Below are positions 42,037 through 51,371 of a DNA stretch of 64,000 nt, in pieces (within the stretch, counting starts at the first letter, position 1; each line of letters opens with the position of its first letter). The notes beneath the pieces were generated by a model, which was not told the origin of the DNA, made no database searches, and saw only the letters and a program-made list of their open reading frames with translations. The position numbers were made by a program, and so were the translations under genes. This stretch comes from Streptomyces diacarni. Its GTDB lineage: Bacteria > Actinomycetota > Actinomycetes > Streptomycetales > Streptomycetaceae. Location: assembly GCF_003323715.1 (NCBI RefSeq), contig NZ_QOIN01000042.1, positions 62,001 to 126,000 of the forward strand, given 5' to 3'.

Positions 42037-45009
42037 ATGACCGATCAGATCACCGACCCCCTGGTCGAGGTACACGCTGCGGCTCTCGCCGGGATGAAAC
42101 GCGGACCGAAGAACCTGGCGCGCTCGGTCGCCTTCTATCGGGAGGACATGGCTCCTGACGCCGACCTGTCCGAGGAGGAGTTCCGCGAGGCACTCCCTGC
42201 GTACCACCAGGACGACGCGTTGCTTCGCCTATGGCGCGTACAACTGACCGAATGGGATTTCACGAAGTCCGCGCAGTGGACTGACACCGAGCCCCGCACC
42301 AGGGAACGCCGTAATTTCGTCCATGAACTTCTCGGCCTTGCTCCCGAGACCCGTGAGGCGCTGGACACGCTGGTACCCGTGTCGATCCTTAACGACGAAG
42401 TGGTCATCAGTCGAGAGACTCCGACGCTGTGGGATGCCTCCTCACGGGGCGGCCACAGGTGGTATTGGGAGAAATACAAGAACTACCTCGCCGAGCAGAA
42501 GCGCTGGGAAGCGGACTCCGTGGCCAGTCTTGAAAGCGCGGCGGAGAGTGTGGTCGAGCGGCTCGCCGACCCGACACAGGAGCTTCCGTACCAGTCCCGG
42601 GGCCTTGTCGTGGGCTACGTGCAGTCGGGAAAGACCGCAAACTTCACGGGCGTAATCGCGAAGGCTCTGGACGGTGGCTATCGGCTGGTGATCGTCCTTG
42701 GAGGGTCGATCAATCTCCTTCGCGCGCAGACGCAACGACGCATCGACAAGGAGCTGGTCGGACGCGAGAACCTGCTCCGCAGCGTCCAATCGGAGATCGA
42801 CAGCGACTACGCCACGGAGAGCGACTGGTTGGAGGGGAAGTTTCTCAGACACGGCGGCAGCCCGTCCGAACTGGGTGCATTCGACATCATCCGTCTCACC
42901 ACCAAAGAGGATGACTACAAGGCACTCCAGGCAGGCATCGATGCCCTCGAGATCGACAAGAAGGATCGGAATTCTCCCCTCTACCACCCGTCGAATCTAT
43001 ACGCATCCAATGCTCGACTCATGGTCGTCAAGAAAAACAATGATGTACTCAAGAAGCTCGTTTCTGATCTGAAGCGAGTGAACCGGCCCCTTCTTCAGCA
43101 GCTCCCCGTCCTCATCATCGACGACGAGTCGGACGAGGCGTCCGTCAATACGACCGATCTCAAGAAGCCCAACACGAAGCGTACGGCGATCAACTCTTGG
43201 ATCTCGGAACTGCTCCGCATCCTTCCCCGCGCCCAGTACGTCGGCTACACGGCCACTCCTTTCGCCAATGTTTTCGTGGATCCAGGAGACACCGCCGACA
43301 TCTTCCCGAGCGATTTCATCATCGCACTCGACCGCCCTCACGGTTACATGGGGGCCCGCGACTTCCACGACTTCGACCTCGACCCCGATGAGGAACGCGC
43401 CTGGTCCAACTCCCATGAGTTGTGCCACGTCCGCGACATACGGAATCTCGACGAGGACGGCGAGGGGGACGAGGACGAGCTGCGTGCGGCGATCGACATG
43501 TTCGTCCTCACGGCCGCGGTGAAGCTGTATCGCGAGGACAAGGGCGGCCTCGGGCACGGCTACTACCGTCACCACACCATGCTGGTGCACGAGTCCCGAC
43601 TCAACGCCGACCACAGAGCACTGCACGCCCGCATTCGGAGACTGTGGCTCACGAGCCAGTATCTGGGGGAGCAGGGAAATAACCGGCTGAAGAAACTCTT
43701 CGAGGACGACCTGAGACCTGTCTCGGCGGAACGGGCCGACGGGTTTCCGGTTCCGGGCTCCTTCGAGGAACTCGCTCCGTACATCGGCACGGCTTGGCAG
43801 AACATTGGCGCCGATGATCGACCTGTCATCGTCATCAACGGCGACAAGGAGAACGAATACCGTGATGCCGATTTCGACGGTACCCGCATCTGGAAGATGC
43901 TCATCGGTGGCCAGAAACTGTCCCGTGGGTTCACCGTCGAGGGACTGACGGTGAGCTACTACCGGCGCAGGGCGAGTAATGCCTCCACGCTGATGCAGAT
44001 GGGACGCTGGTTCGGTTTCCGTAAGGGTTACCGGGACCTGGTACGTCTTTACATCGGACGCACGGAGGAGAGTCGAGGCCAAGAGGTCGACTTGTACAAG
44101 GCATTCGAGGCCATTTGCCAGGACGAGGAGGACTTCCGTCAGCAACTCAAAAAGTACTCGGTGATGGTCGGTCAAAAGCCCCAGATCACGCCGGCACAGA
44201 TCCCACCTTTGGTATTTCAGCGACTGCCGTGGCTCAAGCCGACGTCGCGGAACAAGATGTACAACACCCGTCTGGTGAGCCAGGGAACGCCCGGCCGACT
44301 CGAGGATCCGACGGCGTACCCCGTCACAGCCGGCAAGCTGCGCCACAACACGACACAGTGGTTGCCCGTCATCAGGTCGCTGTCCCCCGGCACGACCACC
44401 TTCACCCATCCCCACAACGGCCGACTCGTGCAGGTGGATGCGCTCACCACGATCATCGAACCGAAGGACTTCCTGGAGATCGTTCGCTCCTTGAAGTGGC
44501 AAGGCGACAGATTCGAGTCGCACCTCCAGTACCTGGACGAGGTGACGGAGGCCGGTGATCAGCTGGACGACTGGCTCGTGGTGGCGCCCCAGCATCGGAC
44601 AAACGTACGCCGCGCCCGCCTCGCGGAGGCCGACAGGACGCTGTCATGGTTCAGCCGCGTCCGTCGTCGTGATCCCCTCTTCGGCGCGATCGGTGAACCG
44701 AAGCATCGTCCCATCGCCCGCCGCATCGCTTCCGGCGAGACGACCGGTCATGAAGATCCGGTCACTGAGTCCCTCGTGCGGCCCCGACGTGGTGTCGTGA
44801 TCCTCTACCCCGTGGTGGAGCAGGCGAAGGTCGACGAGACGATCGTGGACGGCATGTTCGACACCGGCAGATTGGTGACGGCATTCGACTTCGCCACCCC
44901 ACTGACCGCCCGCGGAAGCGGAGACGCCCTGGTCCGCTTCACCACGATCGACTCGTCACAGGGGGACGACGCCATGGTGGATGCAGGGGCGAATGCAGTA
45001 CGTGACTGA
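42037..45009 (+). CDS. Z1-domain helicase-like ATPase
   Basis: A 990-residue protein of the Z1 family. Walker A is GYVQSGKTANF (from residue 193); Walker B is IIDDESDEASVNT (about 360); a motif III-like YTATPFANVFVDP follows (about 403). The characteristic Z1 block IGGQKLSRGFTVEGLTVSYYRR and LMQMGRWFGFRKGY (about 635-660) replaces helicase motifs V/VI. It is expected to be a DNA-translocating or remodelling superfamily 2-like ATPase. Start ATG 42037 with GCGAGGA upstream. Ten bases after the nuclease gene. Z1 proteins typically occur with MORC ATPases and methyltransferases, exactly as here. Confidence 0.9.
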   Translation: MTDQITDPLVEVHAAALAGMKRGPKNLARSVAFYREDMAPDADLSEEEFREALPAYHQDDALLRLWRVQLTEWDFTKSAQWTDTEPRTRERRNFVHELLGLAPETREALDTLVPVSILNDEVVISRETPTLWDASSRGGHRWYWEKYKNYLAEQKRWEADSVASLESAAESVVERLADPTQELPYQSRGLVVGYVQSGKTANFTGVIAKALDGGYRLVIVLGGSINLLRAQTQRRIDKELVGRENLLRSVQSEIDSDYATESDWLEGKFLRHGGSPSELGAFDIIRLTTKEDDYKALQAGIDALEIDKKDRNSPLYHPSNLYASNARLMVVKKNNDVLKKLVSDLKRVNRPLLQQLPVLIIDDESDEASVNTTDLKKPNTKRTAINSWISELLRILPRAQYVGYTATPFANVFVDPGDTADIFPSDFIIALDRPHGYMGARDFHDFDLDPDEERAWSNSHELCHVRDIRNLDEDGEGDEDELRAAIDMFVLTAAVKLYREDKGGLGHGYYRHHTMLVHESRLNADHRALHARIRRLWLTSQYLGEQGNNRLKKLFEDDLRPVSAERADGFPVPGSFEELAPYIGTAWQNIGADDRPVIVINGDKENEYRDADFDGTRIWKMLIGGQKLSRGFTVEGLTVSYYRRRASNASTLMQMGRWFGFRKGYRDLVRLYIGRTEESRGQEVDLYKAFEAICQDEEDFRQQLKKYSVMVGQKPQITPAQIPPLVFQRLPWLKPTSRNKMYNTRLVSQGTPGRLEDPTAYPVTAGKLRHNTTQWLPVIRSLSPGTTTFTHPHNGRLVQVDALTTIIEPKDFLEIVRSLKWQGDRFESHLQYLDEVTEAGDQLDDWLVVAPQHRTNVRRARLAEADRTLSWFSRVRRRDPLFGAIGEPKHRPIARRIASGETTGHEDPVTESLVRPRRGVVILYPVVEQAKVDETIVDGMFDTGRLVTAFDFATPLTARGSGDALVRFTTIDSSQGDDAMVDAGANAVRD

Positions 45010-45094
45010 TGCGTGAACCGGTCGGGCAGGATGGGGCGGCACCGGCACGCTGATACCCCTCGTGCCGGGCCGCGACCGACTCCAGGGGGAACAA

Positions 45095-46087
45095 TTGCGC
45101 GACCGACGTCCTTTGACCTCGCTGGAGATCTGCGCCGGCGCCGGAGGGCAGGCCATTGGTCTGGAGCGAGCCGGAATCTCACCGTCGATGCTCATGGACG
45201 TGGAGGGCGACGCTTGCAGGACGCTCCGTTGGAACAGACGGTCCTGGGCCGTGGAGCAGGTGGATCTCAACTACTTCGACCCGTACCATCACGAAGCGAC
45301 CCGTGGTGTCGACCTGCTCAGCGGCGGGCTCCCGAGAGTCAAGTCGGCTGCAACAGCCACCAGGGTGGAGACCGGAGAGCAGTGGCGACTGCTCCGTACC
45401 GCCGTTCGTCTTGCGCGGGTTATGCGGCCACGCGCTGTCCTCCTTGAGAACATGCCCGAGCTGATCGAGCGGCCCCGGTTCTCGGATGCGCGGGAGTGGC
45501 TGGAAAAAAGCCTCACAAGCCTGGGGTACGTCGTCACGTGCGGTGTTCTGACAGCCTCCGATTTCGGGGTGCCGCAGGTCCGTCGGCAGGGTTTTCTGGT
45601 CGCGCTCCGCGATGACTGCGAGGAACAGTTCCACTGGCCCGAACCGTCCGGCGTGGCAGCCCCGACACTGGGTGAGGCTCTCTCGGACTCGATGGCCTCG
45701 AAGGACTGGCCCGGTGCCGCTTCGTGGGTGGCGCGTGCCAACGCGCCCGCTCCCACAATCGTAGGAGGCTCCTCGGACCGAGGCGGTGCCGACCTCGGCC
45801 CCAGCGGACAGAAAAACGCCTGGGCACGTTTCGGAATCAACGGGAAGAGCATCGGTGACGACGTGCCGGACGCGAACTTCCCGGCGGACGGCATGCCCCG
45901 GCTCACCGTGCGCCAAGCCGCCCTCCTGCAGTCCTTCCCCGAGACGTGGACATTGGTGGGCAAGAAGACATCGACTTACCGGCAGGTCGGTCACGCCACT
46001 CCACCTCCAGTGGCAGAGGCGATCGGCAGAGCGCTCGTCCGAGCGCTTGAGGGCGAGGATGCCTCTCAGGACGACACCGATACGTGA
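45095..46087 (+). CDS. C5-cytosine methyltransferase homologue lacking the catalytic Cys
   Basis: A 330-residue Dcm-fold protein. AdoMet motif I is LEICAGAGGQAIGLERAG, motif VI LLENMPEL, motif VIII PQVRRQGF, motif IX PRLTVRQAALLQSFP and motif X YRQVGHATPPPVAEAIGRAL. Motif IV, which should hold the Pro-Cys nucleophile, reads LSGGLPRVKSAAT: the Cys position is Arg81. The protein is therefore predicted not to methylate unless it has an unusual mechanism. Start chosen at TTG 45095 with AGGGGGA four to five bases before; GTG 45062 is the alternative. Gap of 85 bp after Z1. It may be a specificity or partner subunit for the methyltransferase that follows. Confidence 0.82.
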   Translation: MRDRRPLTSLEICAGAGGQAIGLERAGISPSMLMDVEGDACRTLRWNRRSWAVEQVDLNYFDPYHHEATRGVDLLSGGLPRVKSAATATRVETGEQWRLLRTAVRLARVMRPRAVLLENMPELIERPRFSDAREWLEKSLTSLGYVVTCGVLTASDFGVPQVRRQGFLVALRDDCEEQFHWPEPSGVAAPTLGEALSDSMASKDWPGAASWVARANAPAPTIVGGSSDRGGADLGPSGQKNAWARFGINGKSIGDDVPDANFPADGMPRLTVRQAALLQSFPETWTLVGKKTSTYRQVGHATPPPVAEAIGRALVRALEGEDASQDDTDT

Positions 46088-46120
46088 GCTCTCACGCACG
46101 GCCGGCAGGTCGCACTCCGC

Positions 46121-46150
46121 TGTCCGGCCGGTCGCACCAGCGGATACAAT
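46121..46150 (+). promoter_or_regulatory. Leaderless promoter for the active methyltransferase
   Basis: A consensus -10 TACAAT (46145-46150) lies six bases before the GTG at 46157. TGTCCG (46121-46126) is a weak -35 at 18 bp. No Shine-Dalgarno sequence is present, so transcription probably starts at or next to the GTG. An independent promoter would let methylation be established without the nuclease genes. Confidence 0.65.
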
Positions 46151-46156
46151 CCTCCC

Positions 46157-47344
46157 GTGATCAATGACCTCGTCCCGAACCCGATCAAGGTCGTTGATCT
46201 CTTCGCCGGCTGCGGGGGTTTCACTCAGGGATTCACCTCGTTCCGCCCAGACGGTCACCGATCCGGTGCTTTCCGCACGGTCGCCGCCGTGGAGCACGAC
46301 AGAGCGGCCGCCTCCACCTATGCTGCGAACTTCGGCGGGAACGACGGGCACGGACACCACGTGCAGGCCGGCGACATCCAGGAGTGGCGTCCGGGTGAGC
46401 TGGGCATCCATGCGGACGTCGTGCTTGGCGGGCCGCCCTGTCAAGGCTTCTCGACGCTCGGTCTCGAAGATGCGAACGACCCGCGCAACCAGCTCTGGCG
46501 CGAGTACGTGCGAGTGGTCAACGAGGTTCAGCCGAAGATCTTCGTCATCGAGAACGTCGAGGGCTTCCTGCGTTCACCTGAGTTCGCTGCTCTGCACGCC
46601 GCGACGGAGAAGCCCGACGGCCCTCTCAGGCAGTACGAACTCGTGGAACATGCCGTCCTGAACTCTGCGGACTACGGTGCTCCGCAAGCCCGCCGTCGTG
46701 CCATCGTCATCGGGGTTCACCGCGACGAGCACGCCCTGAAGGGGCTCACATACCCTGCCCGGTCCCATGCCCGCACGCCGTCGGGCTCGGATGGTACAGC
46801 CCCCTGGATCGGGGTAGGCCCGTCGGTCTTCGCGAAAACTTTGCTGCCCACGGAGAGCACCCAGCTACCGGTGCGCACATGCAATCCTCTCGGCGACCAC
46901 GAACTTCCGGGGTACTACACGACACCGGAACTGCACATCGGCAGGCAACCGACCGAACACTCACTGGCCCGTTACAAAGCGATCCCTCCGGGCGGCAACC
47001 GGCACGATCTGCCCGACCACCTGTCCACACCGAAGTGGATCGCTCACCGCACAGGGTCGCACGACGTCATGGGCCGCATGTACTGGGACAGGCCGTCGGT
47101 GACGATCCGCACGGAGTTCTACAAGCCGGAGAAGGGCCGCTACCTGCACCCCTTCGCCTGGCGGCCGATCACGCATTACGAAGCGGCCCTGATCCAGGGC
47201 TTCCCGGACACGTTCCGATGGTGCGGAAGCAAGATCGACATCGGTCGACAGATCGGAAACGCAGTTCCGGTGCAATTGGCCCACGCGCTTGCCGGAGCAA
47301 TCTACGCCGCTCTGCGCGACGGGCCTGTGCAACTGCGTTTCTGA
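46157..47344 (+). CDS. DNA (cytosine-5)-methyltransferase, catalytic motifs intact
   Basis: A 395-residue enzyme that methylates cytosine C5 in a specific sequence. Motif I VVDLFAGCGGFTQGF, motif IV GGPPCQGFSTLG with nucleophile Cys95, motif VI VIENVEGF, motif VIII PQARRRAIV, a target-recognition region (about 195-330) and motifs IX-X (ALIQGFPDTF, QIGNAVPVQLA) are all present. The start is GTG 46157, placed by the leaderless promoter. Last gene of the operon; it should protect host DNA from the linked nucleases. The recognition site cannot be read from sequence. Confidence 0.92.
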   Translation: MINDLVPNPIKVVDLFAGCGGFTQGFTSFRPDGHRSGAFRTVAAVEHDRAAASTYAANFGGNDGHGHHVQAGDIQEWRPGELGIHADVVLGGPPCQGFSTLGLEDANDPRNQLWREYVRVVNEVQPKIFVIENVEGFLRSPEFAALHAATEKPDGPLRQYELVEHAVLNSADYGAPQARRRAIVIGVHRDEHALKGLTYPARSHARTPSGSDGTAPWIGVGPSVFAKTLLPTESTQLPVRTCNPLGDHELPGYYTTPELHIGRQPTEHSLARYKAIPPGGNRHDLPDHLSTPKWIAHRTGSHDVMGRMYWDRPSVTIRTEFYKPEKGRYLHPFAWRPITHYEAALIQGFPDTFRWCGSKIDIGRQIGNAVPVQLAHALAGAIYAALRDGPVQLRF

Positions 47345-47784
47345 GCATGCCGGCGGCCGCCTTCGTGAGGGGGGCATGCGTCGTACTGAGCGCGTCCTGC
47401 TTGACCTGCCCACGTGGCTCGGCTACCTCTAGGTCGACGTCCCGTCGCCAATCGGAAGCGCTGAAACCATCGACCTACCGGCCACAAGCTCGGTTACGGG
47501 GTCCACGAACCGCTGCTTCTACCCCTGTTCCAGGGGATGAGACACCTCCTCGAAAGACGCGATTCCGGCGGACGCGCCCACGTCCGCGCTGACCTGTCGC
47601 CGATCACTCCCCGGATCGCGTTGATCGACGCGGGTCGTGTTCATCGCGAACGTACGGCCCGTCCAGCCTGTGCGGCCACCGTGTCCCTGCGTCATCGCGG
47701 CACGCGCTGACGACGGCTACGGCGGCAGCGCGCGTACGGTCGCCGAGAACACACGCCGTCCTGGTGACCGGAAGTGACCCGGTC
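47345..47784. other. Island edge: 440 bp without a recognised gene
   Basis: Between the methyltransferase stop and the convergent ABC gene stop. A 57-codon plus-strand frame (47537-47710, begins MRHLLERRDSGGRAHVRA) is open but has no ribosome site and resembles nothing known; it may be a decayed gene. Another short frame, MRRTERVLLDLPTWLGYL then TAG, begins at about 47376. No tRNA, transposase or terminal repeat was seen. Confidence 0.5.
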
Positions 47785-49497
47785 TCACCCTTTTCCCGCC
47801 CCCACCGTGAGATCCCAGTACTCGGCATACCGCCCGCCCTGCCGCAGCAACGCGTCGTGGCTGCCCTGCTCGACGACGCGGCCGCCGTCCAGGAAGGCGA
47901 CCCGGTCGGCGCGGCGGACGGTGCGCATCCGGTGTGCGACCATCACCACCGTGCGGCCCTTCATCAGCCGCTCGATCCCGGTGTGCACGGCGGCCTCGCT
48001 GACCGGATCGAGGGCGGAGGTCACCTCGTCCAGCAGCACGACGGGCGCGTCCTTGAGCAGGGCCCGTGCGAGCGCGACGCGCTGCCGCTCGCCGCCGGAC
48101 AGCAGCGCGCCGCCCTCGCCGACGTGCGCCGACCAGCCGCCGGGCAGCCGCTCGACCACGTCGTCCAGCAGCGCCGCGGCACCGGCGGCACGCACCTGGG
48201 CGCCGGTCGCGTCCGGACGGCCGAGGCGCACGTTGTCCTCGATGGTGCCGTCGAAGAGGTAGACGTCCTGGAAGACGATGGCGACGCGCTCCATCAGCTC
48301 CGCCGTCGCCATCTCCCGCACGTCCACGCCTCCGACCCGCACGGCGCCGGCGTCCACGTCGTAGAAGCGGGCGAGCAGTTGCAGCAGGGTGCTCTTGCCC
48401 GCGCCCGACGGGCCGACGACGGCCAGCCGCCCGCCCTGGGGTACCGACAGCGACACCGCGTCGGTCACGGTGCGGCCGCCGTGGCGGAAGGTGACGGCGT
48501 CGAACTCCACGTCATGGCCGCTCGGCCGGAGCGGTACGGCAGGCTCCGGCAGCGGCTCGATGCGCAGCACCTGATCGAGGCGGGCCAGCTCTGCGCGGGC
48601 GGCGCGCAGGCTGCCGCCGATCTCGGCGAGCGAAAGCAGCGGGTCAGCGCAGCGGGCGGCGAGCACCAGGACGGCCAGGACCTCGGCCGCGCCGAGGTCC
48701 CCGCCGAGAGCGAGGTAGGCGCCCAGGGCGAGCAGCCCGGTGAACACCGCCTGCACGGTGGCCGCCAGCCCCAGCACGCCGGGCAGCGCCGAGAGCGTGG
48801 CCCGGCGGGAGGCGTGCTGCTGGCCGGCGAGGGCGTCGTCGAGCAGCCCGAAGCGCTCGGCGGTGCGGCCGCCGGCCCGCAGCACGGGCTGCGCCTGGAG
48901 GTACTCGATGACGCGCCCTGTGGCCTCGCGTTCGCGGGCGACGCGCTCGGTGTCGGTGGCGGTGGTGGCACGTGCCGTGCGGAGCTGGACCGCGGCGACG
49001 ACCGGCACGGCGGCCAGCGCTGCGAGGCCCAGTTGCCAGCTGAAGACGAGCATCACGCCGACGATCGTCAGCGGCGTCACGCAGGCGGAGATGAACGGCG
49101 CCAGCAGGTGCGCGATCACACTCATCGCCTTGAGGACGCCCTGGCTCGCCAGGACGGACACCTCGCCGACGCGGCCCGGCCTGTACCAGCCCAGCGGCAG
49201 CCGGGCGAGGTGCTCGCCGAGCCGGACGTACATGCCGTGCAGCATCGTGGTCCCGGCGCGGAAGCCGGACCGGTCGCTGACGTAACGCAGCACCGCGTAG
49301 CCCGCGACAGCGGCGCCGAAGGCGAGCAGCCAGGGCCGGGCGTCGTCGGGCGAACCGCCGAACAACGCCCGCAGCACGGGGACCAGCAGGGCGTACGAGA
49401 GGCCTTCGGCGAGGGCGGTCGCGGTCATGAGGGCGACGGTGCGGCGCACCCGCCCCGCGTACTCGGGGCCGAGCACGCGCAGCAGCATGGTGATCAT
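47785..49497 (-). CDS. ABC half-transporter, IrtB-like (permease-ATPase)
   Basis: A 570-residue half-transporter. About six membrane helices lie in residues 20-290, then the ATPase: Walker A GPSGAGKST, signature LSGGERQ, Walker B VVLLDEVTSALD, H-loop VAHRMRT. ATG 49497 overlaps the stop of the partner gene as ATGA, so the two halves are made together and should form a heterodimer. This pairing, with an AraC regulator, resembles the IrtAB type of siderophore importers and related Streptomyces systems. The cargo is inferred only. Confidence 0.87.
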   Translation of the reverse strand: MITMLLRVLGPEYAGRVRRTVALMTATALAEGLSYALLVPVLRALFGGSPDDARPWLLAFGAAVAGYAVLRYVSDRSGFRAGTTMLHGMYVRLGEHLARLPLGWYRPGRVGEVSVLASQGVLKAMSVIAHLLAPFISACVTPLTIVGVMLVFSWQLGLAALAAVPVVAAVQLRTARATTATDTERVAREREATGRVIEYLQAQPVLRAGGRTAERFGLLDDALAGQQHASRRATLSALPGVLGLAATVQAVFTGLLALGAYLALGGDLGAAEVLAVLVLAARCADPLLSLAEIGGSLRAARAELARLDQVLRIEPLPEPAVPLRPSGHDVEFDAVTFRHGGRTVTDAVSLSVPQGGRLAVVGPSGAGKSTLLQLLARFYDVDAGAVRVGGVDVREMATAELMERVAIVFQDVYLFDGTIEDNVRLGRPDATGAQVRAAGAAALLDDVVERLPGGWSAHVGEGGALLSGGERQRVALARALLKDAPVVLLDEVTSALDPVSEAAVHTGIERLMKGRTVVMVAHRMRTVRRADRVAFLDGGRVVEQGSHDALLRQGGRYAEYWDLTVGAGKG

Positions 49498-51269
49498 CGG
49501 GTCTCCCCCACTCCTGTCGCACCGGTCTCGGCCACACCGGCGTGCAGCCGCCAGAACGCGGCGAACTCTCCGCCGCGTGCGCGCAGTTCCGCGGGGGTGC
49601 CGCGCTCGACGATCTCCCCGTCACGCAGCATGACGACGGTGTCGGCGTCCGCGATCGTCTCCATCCGGTGGGCGATGACGAGCGTCGTGCGCGCGCCCCG
49701 GGTCAGCGCCAGCGCCTCGCGTACCGTCGCCTCGGTGCGCGGGTCGGCGAAGGCGGTCGCCTCGTCGAGGACCAGCACGGGCGCTTCGGCGAGCAGGGCG
49801 CGGGCGAGCGAGAGGCGCTGCGCCTCGCCGCCCGACAGCCGGGCGTCCTCACCGATCACCGCGTCGTAGCCGCGCGGCATAGCGAGGATCACCTCGTGGA
49901 TGTCGGCCAGCCGGGCGGCGCGGACGATGTCGTCGTGGCCGGCGTGCGGTACGGCCAGGGCGATGTTCTCGGCGATCGAGGCGCGCAGCAGCCGTACGTC
50001 CTGGAAGACGAACGACACCCTCCGGTACAGCTCGCGGCTGCCCACCTCGCGCAGGTCGACGCCGCCGAGCAGCACCGCGCCCTGGTCCGGGTCGACGAAC
50101 CGGGGCAGCAGCCGCACCAGCGTCGACTTGCCGCTCCCCGAAGGGCCGACGACCGCGGTCACCGTGCCGGGCTCGAGCACGAGGTCCACACCGCGCAGAA
50201 CCTCGCGCTCGGCCTCGTACCCGAAGCGCACCCCGCGCAACTCCACCCGGTGCCCCCGCGGCGCGACCGGTCGCACCGGCTCGGGCAGCGCCGGCTCGGC
50301 GAGCACGTCACGGATCCGGCCCAGGGCCCGCCGCGCGGCCTGCACGTCGTCGAAACCGTGCCCGAGCGCGGCCACCGGAGCCGTCAGCCCCAGGCCGAGC
50401 AGCAGGAAAGGCAGCAGATCGGCCGGCGCCAGGCCGCCACCTGTGATCCGGTACGCGCCGCCGACCAGCACCGCCAGCAGCACGAACGGCGGCGACAGCG
50501 CCACCTGCATCCCCGCCGCGACGCCGGACAGGCCGCGCACCATCGCGGAGAAACTGCGCGTGAAGTCGTCCACGGCACCGCGGAACTCGCGATGCGCGCG
50601 CTCGGCGCCGCCGAACGCCTTGACCACCGCGATGCCCTGCACGAACTCGACGACCGAGCCCGCGATCCGCCCCATGGCCGCGTCGTACTCCCGCTGCTCC
50701 CGCAGCCGCTCCCGCGTCATCATCAGCGGCACCAGTGCCACGGCCAGCAGCACGGGAACCAGCGTGATCAGCGTCAACCGCCAGTCCACGGTGACGAGGT
50801 AGGCCAGCGAGACCAGCGGCACCACGAACGCCGACACCAACTCCCCGGGCGCGTGCGCGATCACCGGATGCACCGCGCTGACGTCCTCACCGACCAGCTT
50901 CGCCAGCTCGCCGCCGCGCCACCGCGACAGCCTGCCGATCGGCACCCGCCCCAAAACCGCGGCCAGTCGCCGGCGCAACGACAGCTGCACATGGCCGTCG
51001 AGCAGGTGCCCGACGCCGGACGACGCGGCCGTGAACAGCAGCCGCACGAAGAGACCGGCCGCGCCCGCGACGACGACGCCGCGGACGTGCCCGGGAGAAG
51101 CGGGGCCGGGCGCCAGCAGCGTCCGGCCCAGCGCGACGACCGCGAGCAGCGGCAGGAGACCGGCGACGGCACCGATGATCTGCAGGGACACGACGGCGGC
51201 GAAGCCGCCCGCGTACGGGCGCACCAGGCGTCTGACGCCCGGCGGCCGAGCGGTTGGGGTAACAGGCAT
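49494..51269 (-). CDS. ABC half-transporter, IrtA-like (permease-ATPase)
   Basis: A 591-residue half-transporter, partner of the gene it overlaps. Membrane part residues 15-310 (YAGGFAAVVSLQIIGAVAGLLPLLAVVAL and others). ATPase motifs are GPSGSGKST, LSGGEAQR and VLVLDEATAFADP; the last has Ala-Phe-Ala in place of the usual Ser/Ala-x-Leu-Asp. No N-terminal siderophore-interacting domain as in mycobacterial IrtA. ATG 51269 after AGGGTAGG. It is divergent from an AraC gene across 186 bp containing 14-bp repeats. Confidence 0.87.
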   Translation of the reverse strand: MPVTPTARPPGVRRLVRPYAGGFAAVVSLQIIGAVAGLLPLLAVVALGRTLLAPGPASPGHVRGVVVAGAAGLFVRLLFTAASSGVGHLLDGHVQLSLRRRLAAVLGRVPIGRLSRWRGGELAKLVGEDVSAVHPVIAHAPGELVSAFVVPLVSLAYLVTVDWRLTLITLVPVLLAVALVPLMMTRERLREQREYDAAMGRIAGSVVEFVQGIAVVKAFGGAERAHREFRGAVDDFTRSFSAMVRGLSGVAAGMQVALSPPFVLLAVLVGGAYRITGGGLAPADLLPFLLLGLGLTAPVAALGHGFDDVQAARRALGRIRDVLAEPALPEPVRPVAPRGHRVELRGVRFGYEAEREVLRGVDLVLEPGTVTAVVGPSGSGKSTLVRLLPRFVDPDQGAVLLGGVDLREVGSRELYRRVSFVFQDVRLLRASIAENIALAVPHAGHDDIVRAARLADIHEVILAMPRGYDAVIGEDARLSGGEAQRLSLARALLAEAPVLVLDEATAFADPRTEATVREALALTRGARTTLVIAHRMETIADADTVVMLRDGEIVERGTPAELRARGGEFAAFWRLHAGVAETGATGVGETR

Positions 51270-51371
51270 GCGCCTACCCTCGGCGCCGGTGCACACCGAG
51301 GGATTGGAGGAATGTTCCCGTCGACGGGCTCGCGCGCCGGGGCCTGGGGGGCAGCGGGGCTCGCGTGAACT

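Noticed and set aside
47764..49869. 701-residue plus-strand frame, and similar long frames opposite the ABC and ThrE genes
   Set aside because: Antisense shadows of high-GC coding DNA; composition is Gly/Arg/His-rich with no domain, while the opposite strand has complete ABC motifs.
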